DNA of 9,624 nt from JBKJVQ01 sp046717125 (GCA_046717125.1 JBKJVQ010000012.1:1-9624), one strand, 5' to 3'; positions 1 to 6,472 are shown, counted from the stretch's first letter. Notes: generated by a model not told the origin, from the sequence alone. Translations and numbers: made by a program.

Positions 1-12
1 TCGCATGCCCGT

Positions 13-939
13 TCATCGCTTCTGCCTCACGAGATCGACGAAGATGTCCTCGAGCGAGGATTGCTGCGTATCGAGATCGGAGAACCGAATGCCGGCCGTC
101 GACAGGTCGTTGAGCAGAGCCGTGATGCCGGTCCGCTCGCCCTGCGTGTCGTAGGAATAGACAAGCTCGCCACCGCCATTGACGAGCGCGAGGCTGTGCG
201 CGGACAGCGAGGGCGGGATGGCGTCGATCTTTTCGTGCAGATGCAGTGTCAGCGCCTTCTTGCCGAGCTGGCGCATCAGCCGCGCTTTTTCCTCGACGAG
301 GATCAGCGCGCCCTTCGCGATGACGCCGATCCGGTCCGCCATCTCTTCGGCCTCATGCAGGTAATGGGTCGTCAGGATGACGGTGACGCCGCTGTCGCGT
401 AAGTCCCGCACGGCCTGCCACATGTCCTGCCGCAGCTCGACATCGACGCCGGCGGTCGGCTCGTCGAGGAACAGGATCTGCGGCTCATGCGCAAGCGCCT
501 TGGCGATCAGCACGCGACGCTTCATGCCGCCCGACAGTGTCATGATCCGCGCGTCGCGTTTATCCCACAGTGAAAGGCCGCGCAGCACCTTCTCAATATG
601 GGCCGGATTTTTGGGATATCCGAACAGACCGCGGCTGAACGAGACGGTATTCCAGGGGGTCTCGAACTGATCGGTCGTGAGCTCCTGCGGCACCAGCCCG
701 ATCAGCGAACGCGCGGCGCGATAGTCGCGCTGAATGTCGTGGCCATCGACCGTGACGCGGCCCGAACTCGCATTGACGATGCCGCAGACGATCGAGATCA
801 GCGTTGTCTTGCCCGCACCGTTCGGACCGAGCAGGCCAAAAATCTCGCCACGCCTGATATCGAGCGAGACGTCCCGCAGCGCCTCGAATCCGGTCGCGTA
901 GGTCTTGCAGAGATTCTGGATCGAGATGACGGGCGGCAT
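13..939 (-). CDS. ABC-2 type transporter ATP-binding protein
   Basis: This 308-residue protein is the nucleotide-binding subunit of an ABC exporter; it should hydrolyse ATP at the cytoplasmic face of a membrane permease. All ABC motifs are visible: Walker A GPNGAGKTT (38-46), Q-loop Gln85, signature LSGGMKRR (135-142), Walker B ILFLDEP (155-161), D-loop AGVD and switch His192. A C-terminal extension of about 90 residues ends in SSLEDIFVDLV, typical of the YadG/CcmA-like ATPases that pair with ABC-2 permeases. I chose the ATG at 939 because MPPVISIQNL matches the family start. The frame stays open to an ATG at 1029, but the extra 30 residues do not resemble the family. The stop is followed six bases later by an ATG on the same strand (4-6), possibly the permease start. 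The gene is divergent from the ArsR regulator, so shared control is possible. The substrate is unknown. Confidence 0.93.
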   Translation of the reverse strand: MPPVISIQNLCKTYATGFEALRDVSLDIRRGEIFGLLGPNGAGKTTLISIVCGIVNASSGRVTVDGHDIQRDYRAARSLIGLVPQELTTDQFETPWNTVSFSRGLFGYPKNPAHIEKVLRGLSLWDKRDARIMTLSGGMKRRVLIAKALAHEPQILFLDEPTAGVDVELRQDMWQAVRDLRDSGVTVILTTHYLHEAEEMADRIGVIAKGALILVEEKARLMRQLGKKALTLHLHEKIDAIPPSLSAHSLALVNGGGELVYSYDTQGERTGITALLNDLSTAGIRFSDLDTQQSSLEDIFVDLVRQKR

Positions 940-1014
940 GGGTGCTCGGGGGCGGTGTGAGGAAGGGGCGCAACCTGACATTTCGGGGACCGAATAAAAA
1001 GCCTTGTCACCGGC

Positions 1015-1044
1015 TTGACACGCAGACATGAATGACCATACTTA
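1015..1044 (+). promoter_or_regulatory. Candidate promoter of the ArsR-led operon
   Basis: A perfect TTGACA -35 hexamer lies at 1015-1020. A weak -10 (ATACTT at 1038-1043 or TACTTA at 1039-1044) follows at 17-18 bp spacing. Transcription would start near 1050-1052, at the ATG preferred for the ArsR protein, so the message would be leaderless or nearly so. No Shine-Dalgarno sequence precedes that ATG, which fits. The -10 match is poor, so this rests on the -35 box, the spacing and the position. Confidence 0.5.
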
Positions 1045-1061
1045 ATTACATGGTTAAGTAT
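1038..1061. promoter_or_regulatory. Inverted-repeat operator overlapping the arsR start codon
   Basis: ATACTTAA (1038-1045) and TTAAGTAT (1054-1061) form a perfect 8+8 bp inverted repeat with an 8-base spacer. The spacer ends with the ATG start at 1050 and its next base. The site is AT-rich in a GC-rich setting, covers the presumed -10 and transcription start, and lies in the divergent region. Such a site suits a dimeric winged-helix ArsR-type repressor controlling its own operon and perhaps the divergent ABC gene. Binding by the adjacent regulator is inferred. Confidence 0.7.
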
Positions 1062-1490
1062 CAAGCAAGGGGTCTGGATCGCACCTTCTCCGCCCTGTCC
1101 GACCCGACGCGGCGCGCCCTGCTGGCGCAGCTCACCGAACTGGATGCGCAGTCCGTCAGCGCCCTCGCAAGCCGCCACCCGGTCTCGCTCCCGGCGATCA
1201 TGAAGCATCTCGACGTCCTGCAGGATGCCGGCCTCGTCACACGCGAAAAGCGCGGGCGCACGGTGAGTTGCCGGCTCAACGCCGCGCCGATGGAAGAAGC
1301 CATGCAGTGGCTCGTCCGCTACGAGAAATTCTGGGCCGACCAGCTCGACCGGCTCGCCGCCTTTCTGGAGGAAGAACGGGAATGCAAGCCGACATCCGAC
1401 GCACCCAGAAACCCAGCCTCACTCTCAAGCGGCGGCTCAATGCCTCCCCCGCCCGGGTCTTCCGCGCCTGGACGGACCCGCAAGACTTAG
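1050..1490 (+). CDS. ArsR/SmtB-family winged-helix transcriptional regulator
   Basis: This 146-residue DNA-binding regulator has a winged HTH at about residues 10-80. RTFSALSDPTRRALLAQL forms the first helices, and SLPAIMKHLDVLQDAGLV (46-63) covers the recognition helix and the helix leading into the wing. The canonical metal motif ELCVCDL is absent, so it is probably not a metal sensor. It belongs to the ArsR subgroup that is paired with a downstream SRPBCC gene, as here. I prefer the ATG at 1050 (MVKYQ) because it lies in the operator at a fitting distance from the promoter; an in-frame ATG at 1032 would add six residues. The conserved region ends near residue 112. The last 35 residues, rich in Pro, Ser and Arg, are read in another frame through the start of the SRPBCC gene (109-nt overlap), so they may be functionally neutral. 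It probably represses the operon. Confidence 0.92.
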   Translation: MVKYQARGLDRTFSALSDPTRRALLAQLTELDAQSVSALASRHPVSLPAIMKHLDVLQDAGLVTREKRGRTVSCRLNAAPMEEAMQWLVRYEKFWADQLDRLAAFLEEERECKPTSDAPRNPASLSSGGSMPPPPGSSAPGRTRKT

Positions 1491-1831
1491 GCCGCTGGTT
1501 TGGTCCCGGCCCCGCCGAGGTGACGAAGGCCGAAGTCGATCTGCGCGAGGGCGGCCGCTACCACATCGTCTTCCGCACGGTCGATGACGGTGAGAGCCAC
1601 GACGTATCGGGCGAGTACCGCGAGGTGGTGCCGGACGAGAAGCTCGTCTTTACCTGGTCCTGGAATTCGACGCCTGAGCGCGTGTCGCTCGTGACCGTGA
1701 CCTGCAAGCCGGACGGCGATGGCACCATCCTGACGCTACTGCACGAGCAGTTCTTCGATGAGGCGGCGCGCGACCGCCATGCCTGGGGCTGGAACGGTGC
1801 GCTCGACAAGCTGGAAGCGCTTTTCGCCTGA
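1382..1831 (+). CDS. SRPBCC / AHSA1-like domain protein
   Basis: This 149-residue cytoplasmic protein has the START-like (Bet v 1) helix-grip fold of the AHSA1 family, which forms a hydrophobic ligand cavity. Diagnostic stretches are VFRAWTDPQDLGRWFGP near the N-terminus, DLREGGRY, GEYREVVPDEKLVFTWSW in the middle strands, and HAWGWNGALDKLEALFA in the closing helix. The ATG at 1382 is chosen because GGAGGA at 1367-1372 sits nine bases upstream and the family begins shortly before the SLTLKRRLNASP strand. The frame is open further upstream to 1268, but that reading lies inside the ArsR gene and is Arg/Ala-rich. The start lies inside arsR, so translation is probably coupled. Its role may be ligand sensing or sequestration, but this is unproven. 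Confidence 0.92.
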   Translation: MQADIRRTQKPSLTLKRRLNASPARVFRAWTDPQDLGRWFGPGPAEVTKAEVDLREGGRYHIVFRTVDDGESHDVSGEYREVVPDEKLVFTWSWNSTPERVSLVTVTCKPDGDGTILTLLHEQFFDEAARDRHAWGWNGALDKLEALFA

Positions 1832-1858
1832 GGCGGAGACGCGAACAAGGACCTTGCG

Positions 1859-2488
1859 ATGAAGCTCTATTACGAAGATGTCCTCAGTCCACGGAAGGCC
1901 TGCGCGGTTGCGCGCTACCTGAATTCGCCGGTGGAGTATGTGCGCGTCGATCTCGGCAAGAGCGAGCACAAGACGCCCGCCTATCTCGCGATCAATCCAA
2001 ACGGCAAGGTGCCGACGCTGGCCGATGGCGATTTCGCGTTGTGGGAAGCCAACGCGATTCTGGTCTATCTCGCGCAGAAGGCGGGCTCGGACCTCTGGCC
2101 GAGCGGCGCCGCGCGGCAGGCCGACATCGTCCGCTGGTTCAGCTGGGAGATGGATCATTTCAACCGCGCCGCCGGCGCGCTCTATTTCGAGTTCATCGTG
2201 AAGCCGCGCTACGACGTCGGCGCGCTTGACCGCGGCGCCGTCGGAGCGGCAACCGCCGACTTCCGTGCATTTGCACGCGTGCTCGACGATCATCTGGCGG
2301 GACGTAAATTCCTCGTCGGGGAGGCGCTCACCGTCGCGGATTTCGCCGTCGGCATCACGCTGCCCTACGCCGATGCGGCGCATATCCCGCTCGGCGATTT
2401 CACCAATATCCAACGCTGGCATGATCGCCTGAACGCGCTTCCCGCCTGGCGCGATCCCTGGCCACAACCTGCGCGCGACGCGGCGTAG
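1859..2488 (+). CDS. Glutathione S-transferase (first of two)
   Basis: This 209-residue cytosolic protein has an N-terminal thioredoxin-like domain (about 1-78) and an all-helical C-terminal domain (about 85-200), the full GST layout and usual length. It is expected to conjugate glutathione to an electrophile or use glutathione in a related reaction. Ser10 is the likely activating residue, NPNGKVPTL carries the cis-proline Pro52, and LTVAD (157-161) is the N-capping box of the C-terminal domain. In the glutathione-binding turn the usual Glu-Ser pair reads Glu63-Ala64, which may weaken or alter thiol binding. AAGG at 1847-1850, eight bases before the ATG, is a modest ribosome site. It is the third gene of the operon, 27 nt after the SRPBCC gene. 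The GST fold is certain, the substrate unknown. Confidence 0.93.
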   Translation: MKLYYEDVLSPRKACAVARYLNSPVEYVRVDLGKSEHKTPAYLAINPNGKVPTLADGDFALWEANAILVYLAQKAGSDLWPSGAARQADIVRWFSWEMDHFNRAAGALYFEFIVKPRYDVGALDRGAVGAATADFRAFARVLDDHLAGRKFLVGEALTVADFAVGITLPYADAAHIPLGDFTNIQRWHDRLNALPAWRDPWPQPARDAA

Positions 2489-2528
2489 CTGGTTTGAGAT
2501 TGTTTGATCAAAGAAGGAGAGAACCGAG

Positions 2529-2975
2529 ATGGCGAAGACAGCGACACAGCAATGCGAGCCGGCGGTTGCCGGCGACACCATCCTGCTCGCCGACGGGACG
2601 GTCCACGGAACGTTCTGCTGGAACGAGCTGAACGTGCGCGACGTCGAGGCCGCCAAACAATTCTATCAGGATACGCTCGGCTGGACCTTCGAAGGAAAGG
2701 ATATGGGGTCCGGCATTTATTGGCTCGCCTCGTCGGGCAATAAGATGGTCGCCGGCCTCCACGCGATGGCCTGCGCGAACAATCCCGACATGCCCTCGAA
2801 CTGGCTGCCTTATATCGCCGTCGATGATGTCGATGCGCGTGTTGAACGCGCGACCGCGCTCGGGGCAACGCTTCTGCTGCCGGCCTGCGACGTTCCGGAT
2901 GTCGGCCGTATCGCCATCCTGCGCGAGCCGACCGGCGCGACGGTTGGCTGGATGACGCCGGTGCCGAAAGCGTAG
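2529..2975 (+). CDS. VOC family (glyoxalase-fold) protein, COG3324-like
   Basis: This 148-residue protein of the vicinal oxygen chelate superfamily contains two beta-alpha-beta-beta-beta modules. The first runs from FCWNELNVRDVEAAKQFY (29-46) through LGWTFE to the strand at 72-80. The second runs from WLPYIAVDDVDARVERATALG (92-112) to ILREPTGATVGWM (130-142). Glu33 and Glu133 fall where family metal ligands usually lie. It resembles small proteins annotated as related to lactoylglutathione lyase; members include lyases, dioxygenases and drug-binding resistance proteins, so the reaction cannot be fixed. About 25 residues precede the fold and contain no signal peptide. AAGGAGA at 2514-2520, eight bases before the ATG, is the strongest ribosome site in the operon. 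It sits 40 nt after the first GST. Confidence 0.92.
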   Translation: MAKTATQQCEPAVAGDTILLADGTVHGTFCWNELNVRDVEAAKQFYQDTLGWTFEGKDMGSGIYWLASSGNKMVAGLHAMACANNPDMPSNWLPYIAVDDVDARVERATALGATLLLPACDVPDVGRIAILREPTGATVGWMTPVPKA

Positions 2976-2998
2976 TTGTCTGTGAACGGAGTAACACC

Positions 2999-3838
2999 AT
3001 GGAACAGCACAGAATCGTTTCGCGCGACGAGTGGCTCGCCGCTCATGCCGCGCATCTCGTCAAGGAAAAGCAGCTGACCCGCGCCCGTGACGCGCTCTTC
3101 GCTGAGCGTCGCGCCCTGCCTTGGACGAGGGTCGAGAAGGACTATGTCTTCGACACAGAAGAGGGCATGAAGACCCTCGGGGAACTGTTCGACGGCCGCT
3201 CGCAGCTTGTCGTCAAGCACTTCATGTTCGGCCCGGACTGGGACCAAGGCTGCGTCGGCTGCTCGTTTGAGAGCGATCATTTCGACGGAACGCTCGCTCA
3301 TCTCAACCACCACGACGTGACCCTTGTCGCAATTGCGCGCGCGCCGCTGCCGAAAATCCTCACCTACAAGAAGCGCATGGGCTGGCGCTTTCCGTTCGTC
3401 TCGTCGCACGGGAGCGACTTCAACTACGACTTCCATGTCGCTTTCACGCCCGAGCAGCTTGCCGAGGGACCGGTGTTTTACAATTTCGGTCCGAGTACGT
3501 CCGAGACCGAAGAGAGCTCCGGTCTCAGCGCCTTCTTCCGCGACGAAAATGGCGACGTGTTTCACACCTTCTCAGCCTTCGGGCGCGGGGCCGAGGAACT
3601 GCTCGGAACCTATGTGCTGCTGGACCTGACCGCGAAGGGGCGTAACGAGCAAGGGCCGAATTTCAATCTGACGGACTGGGTGCGCCATCACGACCGCTAC
3701 GGCGCGGGCGGGCATGTGGATGCGACCGGGCGCTACCGGGAAGGCCAAGCGTCCGGCTGCTGCGATTCGGACGGCCTAGACGAGTATGGGAAGCCTGCGC
3801 ACGACTGTTGTCATTCCGCCGAGCTGCAGGCGTCCTGA
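2999..3838 (+). CDS. DUF899 family thioredoxin-like protein
   Basis: This 279-residue protein belongs to DUF899 (COG4312), which has a predicted thioredoxin-like fold and no established reaction. The N-terminal EWLAAHAAHLVKEKQLTRARD and ALPWTRVEKDYVF segments, the GPDWDQGCVGCSF centre and the NLTDWVRHHDRYGAGG motif are all typical. Cys85 and Cys88 form a CxxC pair at the predicted redox position. There is no signal peptide, so it is cytoplasmic. The C-terminal tail carries two vicinal cysteine pairs (Cys254-255 and Cys270-271) with His268 and His272, suggesting metal binding or thiol exchange. GGAG at 2988-2991, seven bases before the ATG, supports the start. It begins 23 nt after the VOC gene. 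The family call is firm; a dithiol-disulfide role is inference. Confidence 0.93.
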   Translation: MEQHRIVSRDEWLAAHAAHLVKEKQLTRARDALFAERRALPWTRVEKDYVFDTEEGMKTLGELFDGRSQLVVKHFMFGPDWDQGCVGCSFESDHFDGTLAHLNHHDVTLVAIARAPLPKILTYKKRMGWRFPFVSSHGSDFNYDFHVAFTPEQLAEGPVFYNFGPSTSETEESSGLSAFFRDENGDVFHTFSAFGRGAEELLGTYVLLDLTAKGRNEQGPNFNLTDWVRHHDRYGAGGHVDATGRYREGQASGCCDSDGLDEYGKPAHDCCHSAELQAS

Positions 3839-3867
3839 TCTTCGGCCGGCGAGAGGCGCATTCCGTC

Positions 3868-4455
3868 ATGAGCGTCAAGGTGACCGACGTTGCAACGTCC
3901 GACGCCGACCGCGCGGTCGCGGTCATTGCTCTTGCCTTCTGCGCCGATCCAATGGTGCGCTGGAGCTTCGCCGACCCCGAACGCTTCCTGGCTGCCTTTC
4001 CCGACTTCGTCCGAGCCTTCGGCGGCAAGGCTTTTGCGGAGCGCACGGCGACGGAAGCCGCCGGCTTTCGCGGCGCGGCGCTCTGGCTGCCGCCGGGCGT
4101 CGTCCCGGACGAGGAAGCGATGAGCGCGATCCTGAATGATAGCGTCGATCCCAAGCGCCAGCCCGACGTACTCGCGCTCATGCAGCAGATGGATGCTTTT
4201 CATCCGAAAGAGCCGCACTGGTACCTGCCGCTGATCGGCGTTGACCCGGCGCATCAGGGGAACGGCTATGGCGGGGCGCTTCTCACGCACACGCTTGCGC
4301 AGTGCGACCGCGACGGCGCCCCCGCATACCTCGAATCATCGAACCTAGCGAACATTCCGCTTTACGAGCGGCACGGCTTTAGGCTGCGGGGGACGATCCA
4401 GGCCAGGTCCTCGCCGCCGATGTTCCCGATGCTGCGAAAAGCAGTTCCGGCATGA
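3868..4455 (+). CDS. GNAT-family N-acetyltransferase
   Basis: This 195-residue protein is predicted to transfer an acyl group from acetyl-CoA to an amine or similar acceptor. Motif A is clear: WYLPLIGVDPAHQGNGYGGAL, with the pyrophosphate-binding QGNGYGG loop at 130-136. Motif B follows as YLESSNLANIPLYERHGF (154-171). The N-terminal half, with RFLAAFPDFVRAFGG and GAALWLPPG, resembles GNAT proteins of unknown substrate that are often found beside stress genes. I chose the ATG at 3868 because the family begins near MSVKVTDVATSDADRAV and a GAGAGG lies about 11 bases upstream. An in-frame ATG at 3808 would overlap the DUF899 gene and add 20 unrelated residues. Its stop overlaps the next start in ATGA, so the two genes are translationally coupled. 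Confidence 0.92.
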   Translation: MSVKVTDVATSDADRAVAVIALAFCADPMVRWSFADPERFLAAFPDFVRAFGGKAFAERTATEAAGFRGAALWLPPGVVPDEEAMSAILNDSVDPKRQPDVLALMQQMDAFHPKEPHWYLPLIGVDPAHQGNGYGGALLTHTLAQCDRDGAPAYLESSNLANIPLYERHGFRLRGTIQARSSPPMFPMLRKAVPA

Positions 4456-5102
4456 CGCTCACGCTCTACTTTCATCCTCTCGCATCGTTCGCGCAGAAGG
4501 TGCTCATCGCGCTTTACGAGAATGGCACACCGTTCACTCCGCGGCTCGTCGACCTTGCCAAGGAGGACGACCGGGCGGAGTTTGAGGCGCTGTGGCCGAT
4601 GCGCAAAATGCCGGTCCTAAAGGACGAGGCGCGCGGCCGCACGATCCCGGAATCCACGAGCATCATCGAATATCTGGCCCTCCATTATCCGGGGCGCGTC
4701 ACCCTCGTGCCAGCTGATCCGGACGCGGCTCTGCAGGTTCGCCTCATGGACCGGCTCTACGATTCCTACATCCAGCTTCCGATGCAGAAGATCGTGCTCG
4801 ACCGGCTGCGCCCCGAAGGCAACCACGATCGGCACGGCGTGGCGGAGGCGCGCGCCCAGCTGGCGACCGCTCTTTCCGTGATCGAGCGCGACATGGAGGG
4901 CCGAATCTGGGCGATGGGCGAGGATTTCACCATGGCTGATTGCGCCGCGGCCCCGGCGCTTTTCTATGCGAGCGAGGTCGCACCGTTCGGTGCGACCTAT
5001 CCCGCCGTTGCCGCCTATTTCGAACGCCTCGAGCAGCGCCCGTCCTTTGCTCGCGTGCTGAAGGAGGCGCAGCCTTACCGTCATCTGTTTCCGCTCAGTT
5101 GA
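4452..5102 (+). CDS. Glutathione S-transferase (second of two)
   Basis: This 216-residue cytosolic GST has a thioredoxin-like domain (about 1-82) and a helical domain (about 90-205). Ser12, in LASFAQKV with Lys16, is the likely activating residue. MPVL carries the cis-proline Pro54, PEST holds the Glu67-Ser68 glutathione-binding pair, and FTMAD (159-163) is the N-capping box. Unlike the first GST of the operon, it keeps the canonical Glu-Ser pair, so it is the better candidate for genuine glutathione conjugation. The two GSTs are clearly different in sequence and not a recent duplication. The start overlaps the GNAT stop by four bases, with no clear ribosome site, so expression probably depends on coupling. 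Its substrate is unknown. Confidence 0.93.
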   Translation: MTLTLYFHPLASFAQKVLIALYENGTPFTPRLVDLAKEDDRAEFEALWPMRKMPVLKDEARGRTIPESTSIIEYLALHYPGRVTLVPADPDAALQVRLMDRLYDSYIQLPMQKIVLDRLRPEGNHDRHGVAEARAQLATALSVIERDMEGRIWAMGEDFTMADCAAAPALFYASEVAPFGATYPAVAAYFERLEQRPSFARVLKEAQPYRHLFPLS

Positions 5103-5153
5103 GTGATCGCCGCCCCGGCGGGGGCGGGCTGCCAATGGAGGAACACCACGCCG

Positions 5154-5555
5154 ATGAAAATCTTCGTCAACCTGCCTGTCAAAGACCTCGATAAGTCGAT
5201 GAAATTCTTCAAGCAGCTCGGCTTCACGTTCAACCGTCAGTTTACGGACGAAACCGCCGCCAGCATGGTCATATCGGACGACATCTACGCGATGCTGCTG
5301 ACCCATGCGAAGTTCAAGGAATTCACGAAGAAGGAGATCGCGGACGCGAACAAGACCACCGAGGTCATGACGGCGCTAGCGCTCGACTCGAAAGACGCCG
5401 TGAATGAGATGACCGAGAAGGCCTTGAAGGCGGGAGGCAAGGAGCCCCGGCCGCCCATGGATTACGGCTTCATGTTCGCCCGTTCCTTCGAGGATCCGGA
5501 CGGCCATATCTGGGAACCGTTTTGGATGGATCCCAACCACGTGCAGCAGAACTGA
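5154..5555 (+). CDS. VOC family protein, COG3607-like (glyoxalase fold)
   Basis: This 133-residue protein is a second glyoxalase-fold member, of a different subfamily from the first. The opening MKIFVNLPVKDLDKSMKFF and LGFTFNRQFTDE, the middle YAMLLTHAKFKEF and the close SFEDPDGHIWEPFWMDP are diagnostic of the COG3607 predicted lactoylglutathione lyase group. Glu121, in DGHIWE, sits at the expected metal-ligand position; real activity is unknown for most members. The frame opens at a GTG at 5103, but the family starts at MKIFVNLPV, so the ATG at 5154 is used. GGAGG at 5137-5141 lies 12 bases upstream, a rather long spacing. It follows the second GST by 51 nt, the widest gap in the operon. Confidence 0.92.
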   Translation: MKIFVNLPVKDLDKSMKFFKQLGFTFNRQFTDETAASMVISDDIYAMLLTHAKFKEFTKKEIADANKTTEVMTALALDSKDAVNEMTEKALKAGGKEPRPPMDYGFMFARSFEDPDGHIWEPFWMDPNHVQQN

Positions 5556-5576
5556 TCCGATCAGAGGAGTAAAATG

Positions 5577-5933
5577 ATGAGCTACGTTCAGGGTTTTCTG
5601 GTCCCCGTTCCGACCGAAAAAAAGGAGGCCTACCGCGCTATGGCGGCCAAGGCCGCGCCGATGTTCATGGAGTTTGGGGCGGCGCGGATGATCGAGTGCT
5701 GGGGCGAAGACATCCCGGACGGCAAGGTCACCGATTTCAAGATGGCGGTGAAGGCCAAGCCCGACGAGAACGTCGTCTTTGCCTGGATCGTCTGGCCCGA
5801 CCGGGCGACCTGCGATGCCGCCATGAAAAAGATGGAATCCGACGAACGCATGAAACCGGACGGCGAGATGCCGTTCGACGGCAAGCGCATGATCTGGGGC
5901 GGCTTTTCGCCCATCTTCGATACCGACGAGTAA
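5577..5933 (+). CDS. DUF1428 family protein
   Basis: This 118-residue protein belongs to DUF1428 (YbaA-like), small proteins with a dimeric alpha-beta barrel fold and no proven function. The start MSYVQGFLVPVPTEKKEAYRAM, the RMIECWGEDIPDGKVTDFKMAVKA segment and the ending MPFDGKRMIWGGFSP are characteristic. Two adjacent ATG codons are available at 5574 and 5577. AGGAG at 5565-5569 is four bases from the first and seven from the second, so the second is preferred. DUF1428 genes often accompany VOC, SRPBCC and DUF899 genes. It is the last gene of the operon, 21 nt after the second VOC gene, and a hairpin follows it. Confidence 0.92.
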   Translation: MSYVQGFLVPVPTEKKEAYRAMAAKAAPMFMEFGAARMIECWGEDIPDGKVTDFKMAVKAKPDENVVFAWIVWPDRATCDAAMKKMESDERMKPDGEMPFDGKRMIWGGFSPIFDTDE

Positions 5934-5942
5934 GACGAGAAT

Positions 5943-5970
5943 GGCCGGTCGTCGTTTCCGGCGATCGGCC
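5943..5970 (+). terminator. Hairpin at the end of the operon
   Basis: GGCCGGTCG (5943-5951) can pair with CGATCGGCC (5962-5970) in a 9-bp stem with one G-U pair and a 10-base loop. It begins 10 nt after the DUF1428 stop. No T-run follows, so it is not a classic intrinsic terminator. It may mark the 3' end of the message or protect it. Confidence 0.4.
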
Positions 5971-6036
5971 CCACACCTTCGCGGTCCCTGGCCTGGATAG
6001 ACGTCACGCGGCCAGCGCAGTGCAACGCTTCCTTAA

Positions 6037-6472
6037 GCCTGTTCGGACCACCATGCGCCTGCGCCCGCCGACGATAAGCCCATTGAGGACATCGAGATCG
6101 TTACGCAGGTGTGCGAGGCGCAGAATCTGGCATTGGCTGCCGCGAATGCCGCAGGCGGAATGCGCGGCTCGGTCGGCGACCTGGAGAAATCGACGTCCGA
6201 GATCGGGGACGTCGTGAAGTTCATTGCCGACATCGCCAAGCAAACCAACCTGCTCGCGCTCAACGCGACCATCGAGGCGGCGCGCGGGCGAGGCCGGGCG
6301 CGGCTTTGCCGTGGTCGCGAGCGAGGTTAAGACCCTGTCGGTCGCAACCCAGCGGGCGACAGAGGAGATCCGCGCCAAGATCGAACAGCTTCAGACCGTG
6401 GCGGACGCGGCCATAGGCGGCGTGGCGAGGATCGGCGATCTGATCGACACTGAAATCCGATTTGGACGATGA
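6037..6472 (+). pseudogene. Methyl-accepting chemotaxis protein remnant, frameshifted and truncated
   Basis: This stretch encodes part of the cytoplasmic signalling hairpin of a chemoreceptor. The frame beginning at 6037 gives EIGDVVKFIADIAKQTNLLALNATIEAAR, the conserved tip that contacts CheA and CheW. From about 6290 the homology moves one frame over: GEAGRGFAVVASEVKTLS, then a helix with RATEEIRAKIEQLQ, to a stop at 6470-6472. Intact chemoreceptors read IEAARAGEAGRGFAVVA, so two bases appear to be missing in the GC-repeat around 6283-6292. There is no start codon, ligand-binding domain, membrane segment or HAMP domain, and the C-terminal helix ends early. A segment with IVTQVCEA lies unusually close to the tip, suggesting an internal deletion too. 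It is a dead fragment, unless a sequencing error explains the frameshift; the missing ends would remain. Confidence 0.85.

Noticed and set aside
940..1029. N-terminal extension of the ABC ATPase to the ATG at 1029 on the minus strand
   Set aside because: The added 30 residues do not resemble the family, lack a ribosome site and would run close to the operator; the ATG at 939 matches the usual start.
1268..1381. Upstream extension of the SRPBCC protein to 1268
   Set aside because: It lies wholly inside arsR, is Arg/Ala-rich out-of-frame sequence, and a strong GGAGGA site points to the ATG at 1382.
2365..3000. 211-residue Arg/Ser-rich frame on the minus strand
   Set aside because: Its composition is typical of an antisense shadow and it covers the first GST end and the VOC gene.
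3808..3867. Earlier GNAT start at 3808
   Set aside because: It would overlap the DUF899 gene and add 20 residues unlike the family.
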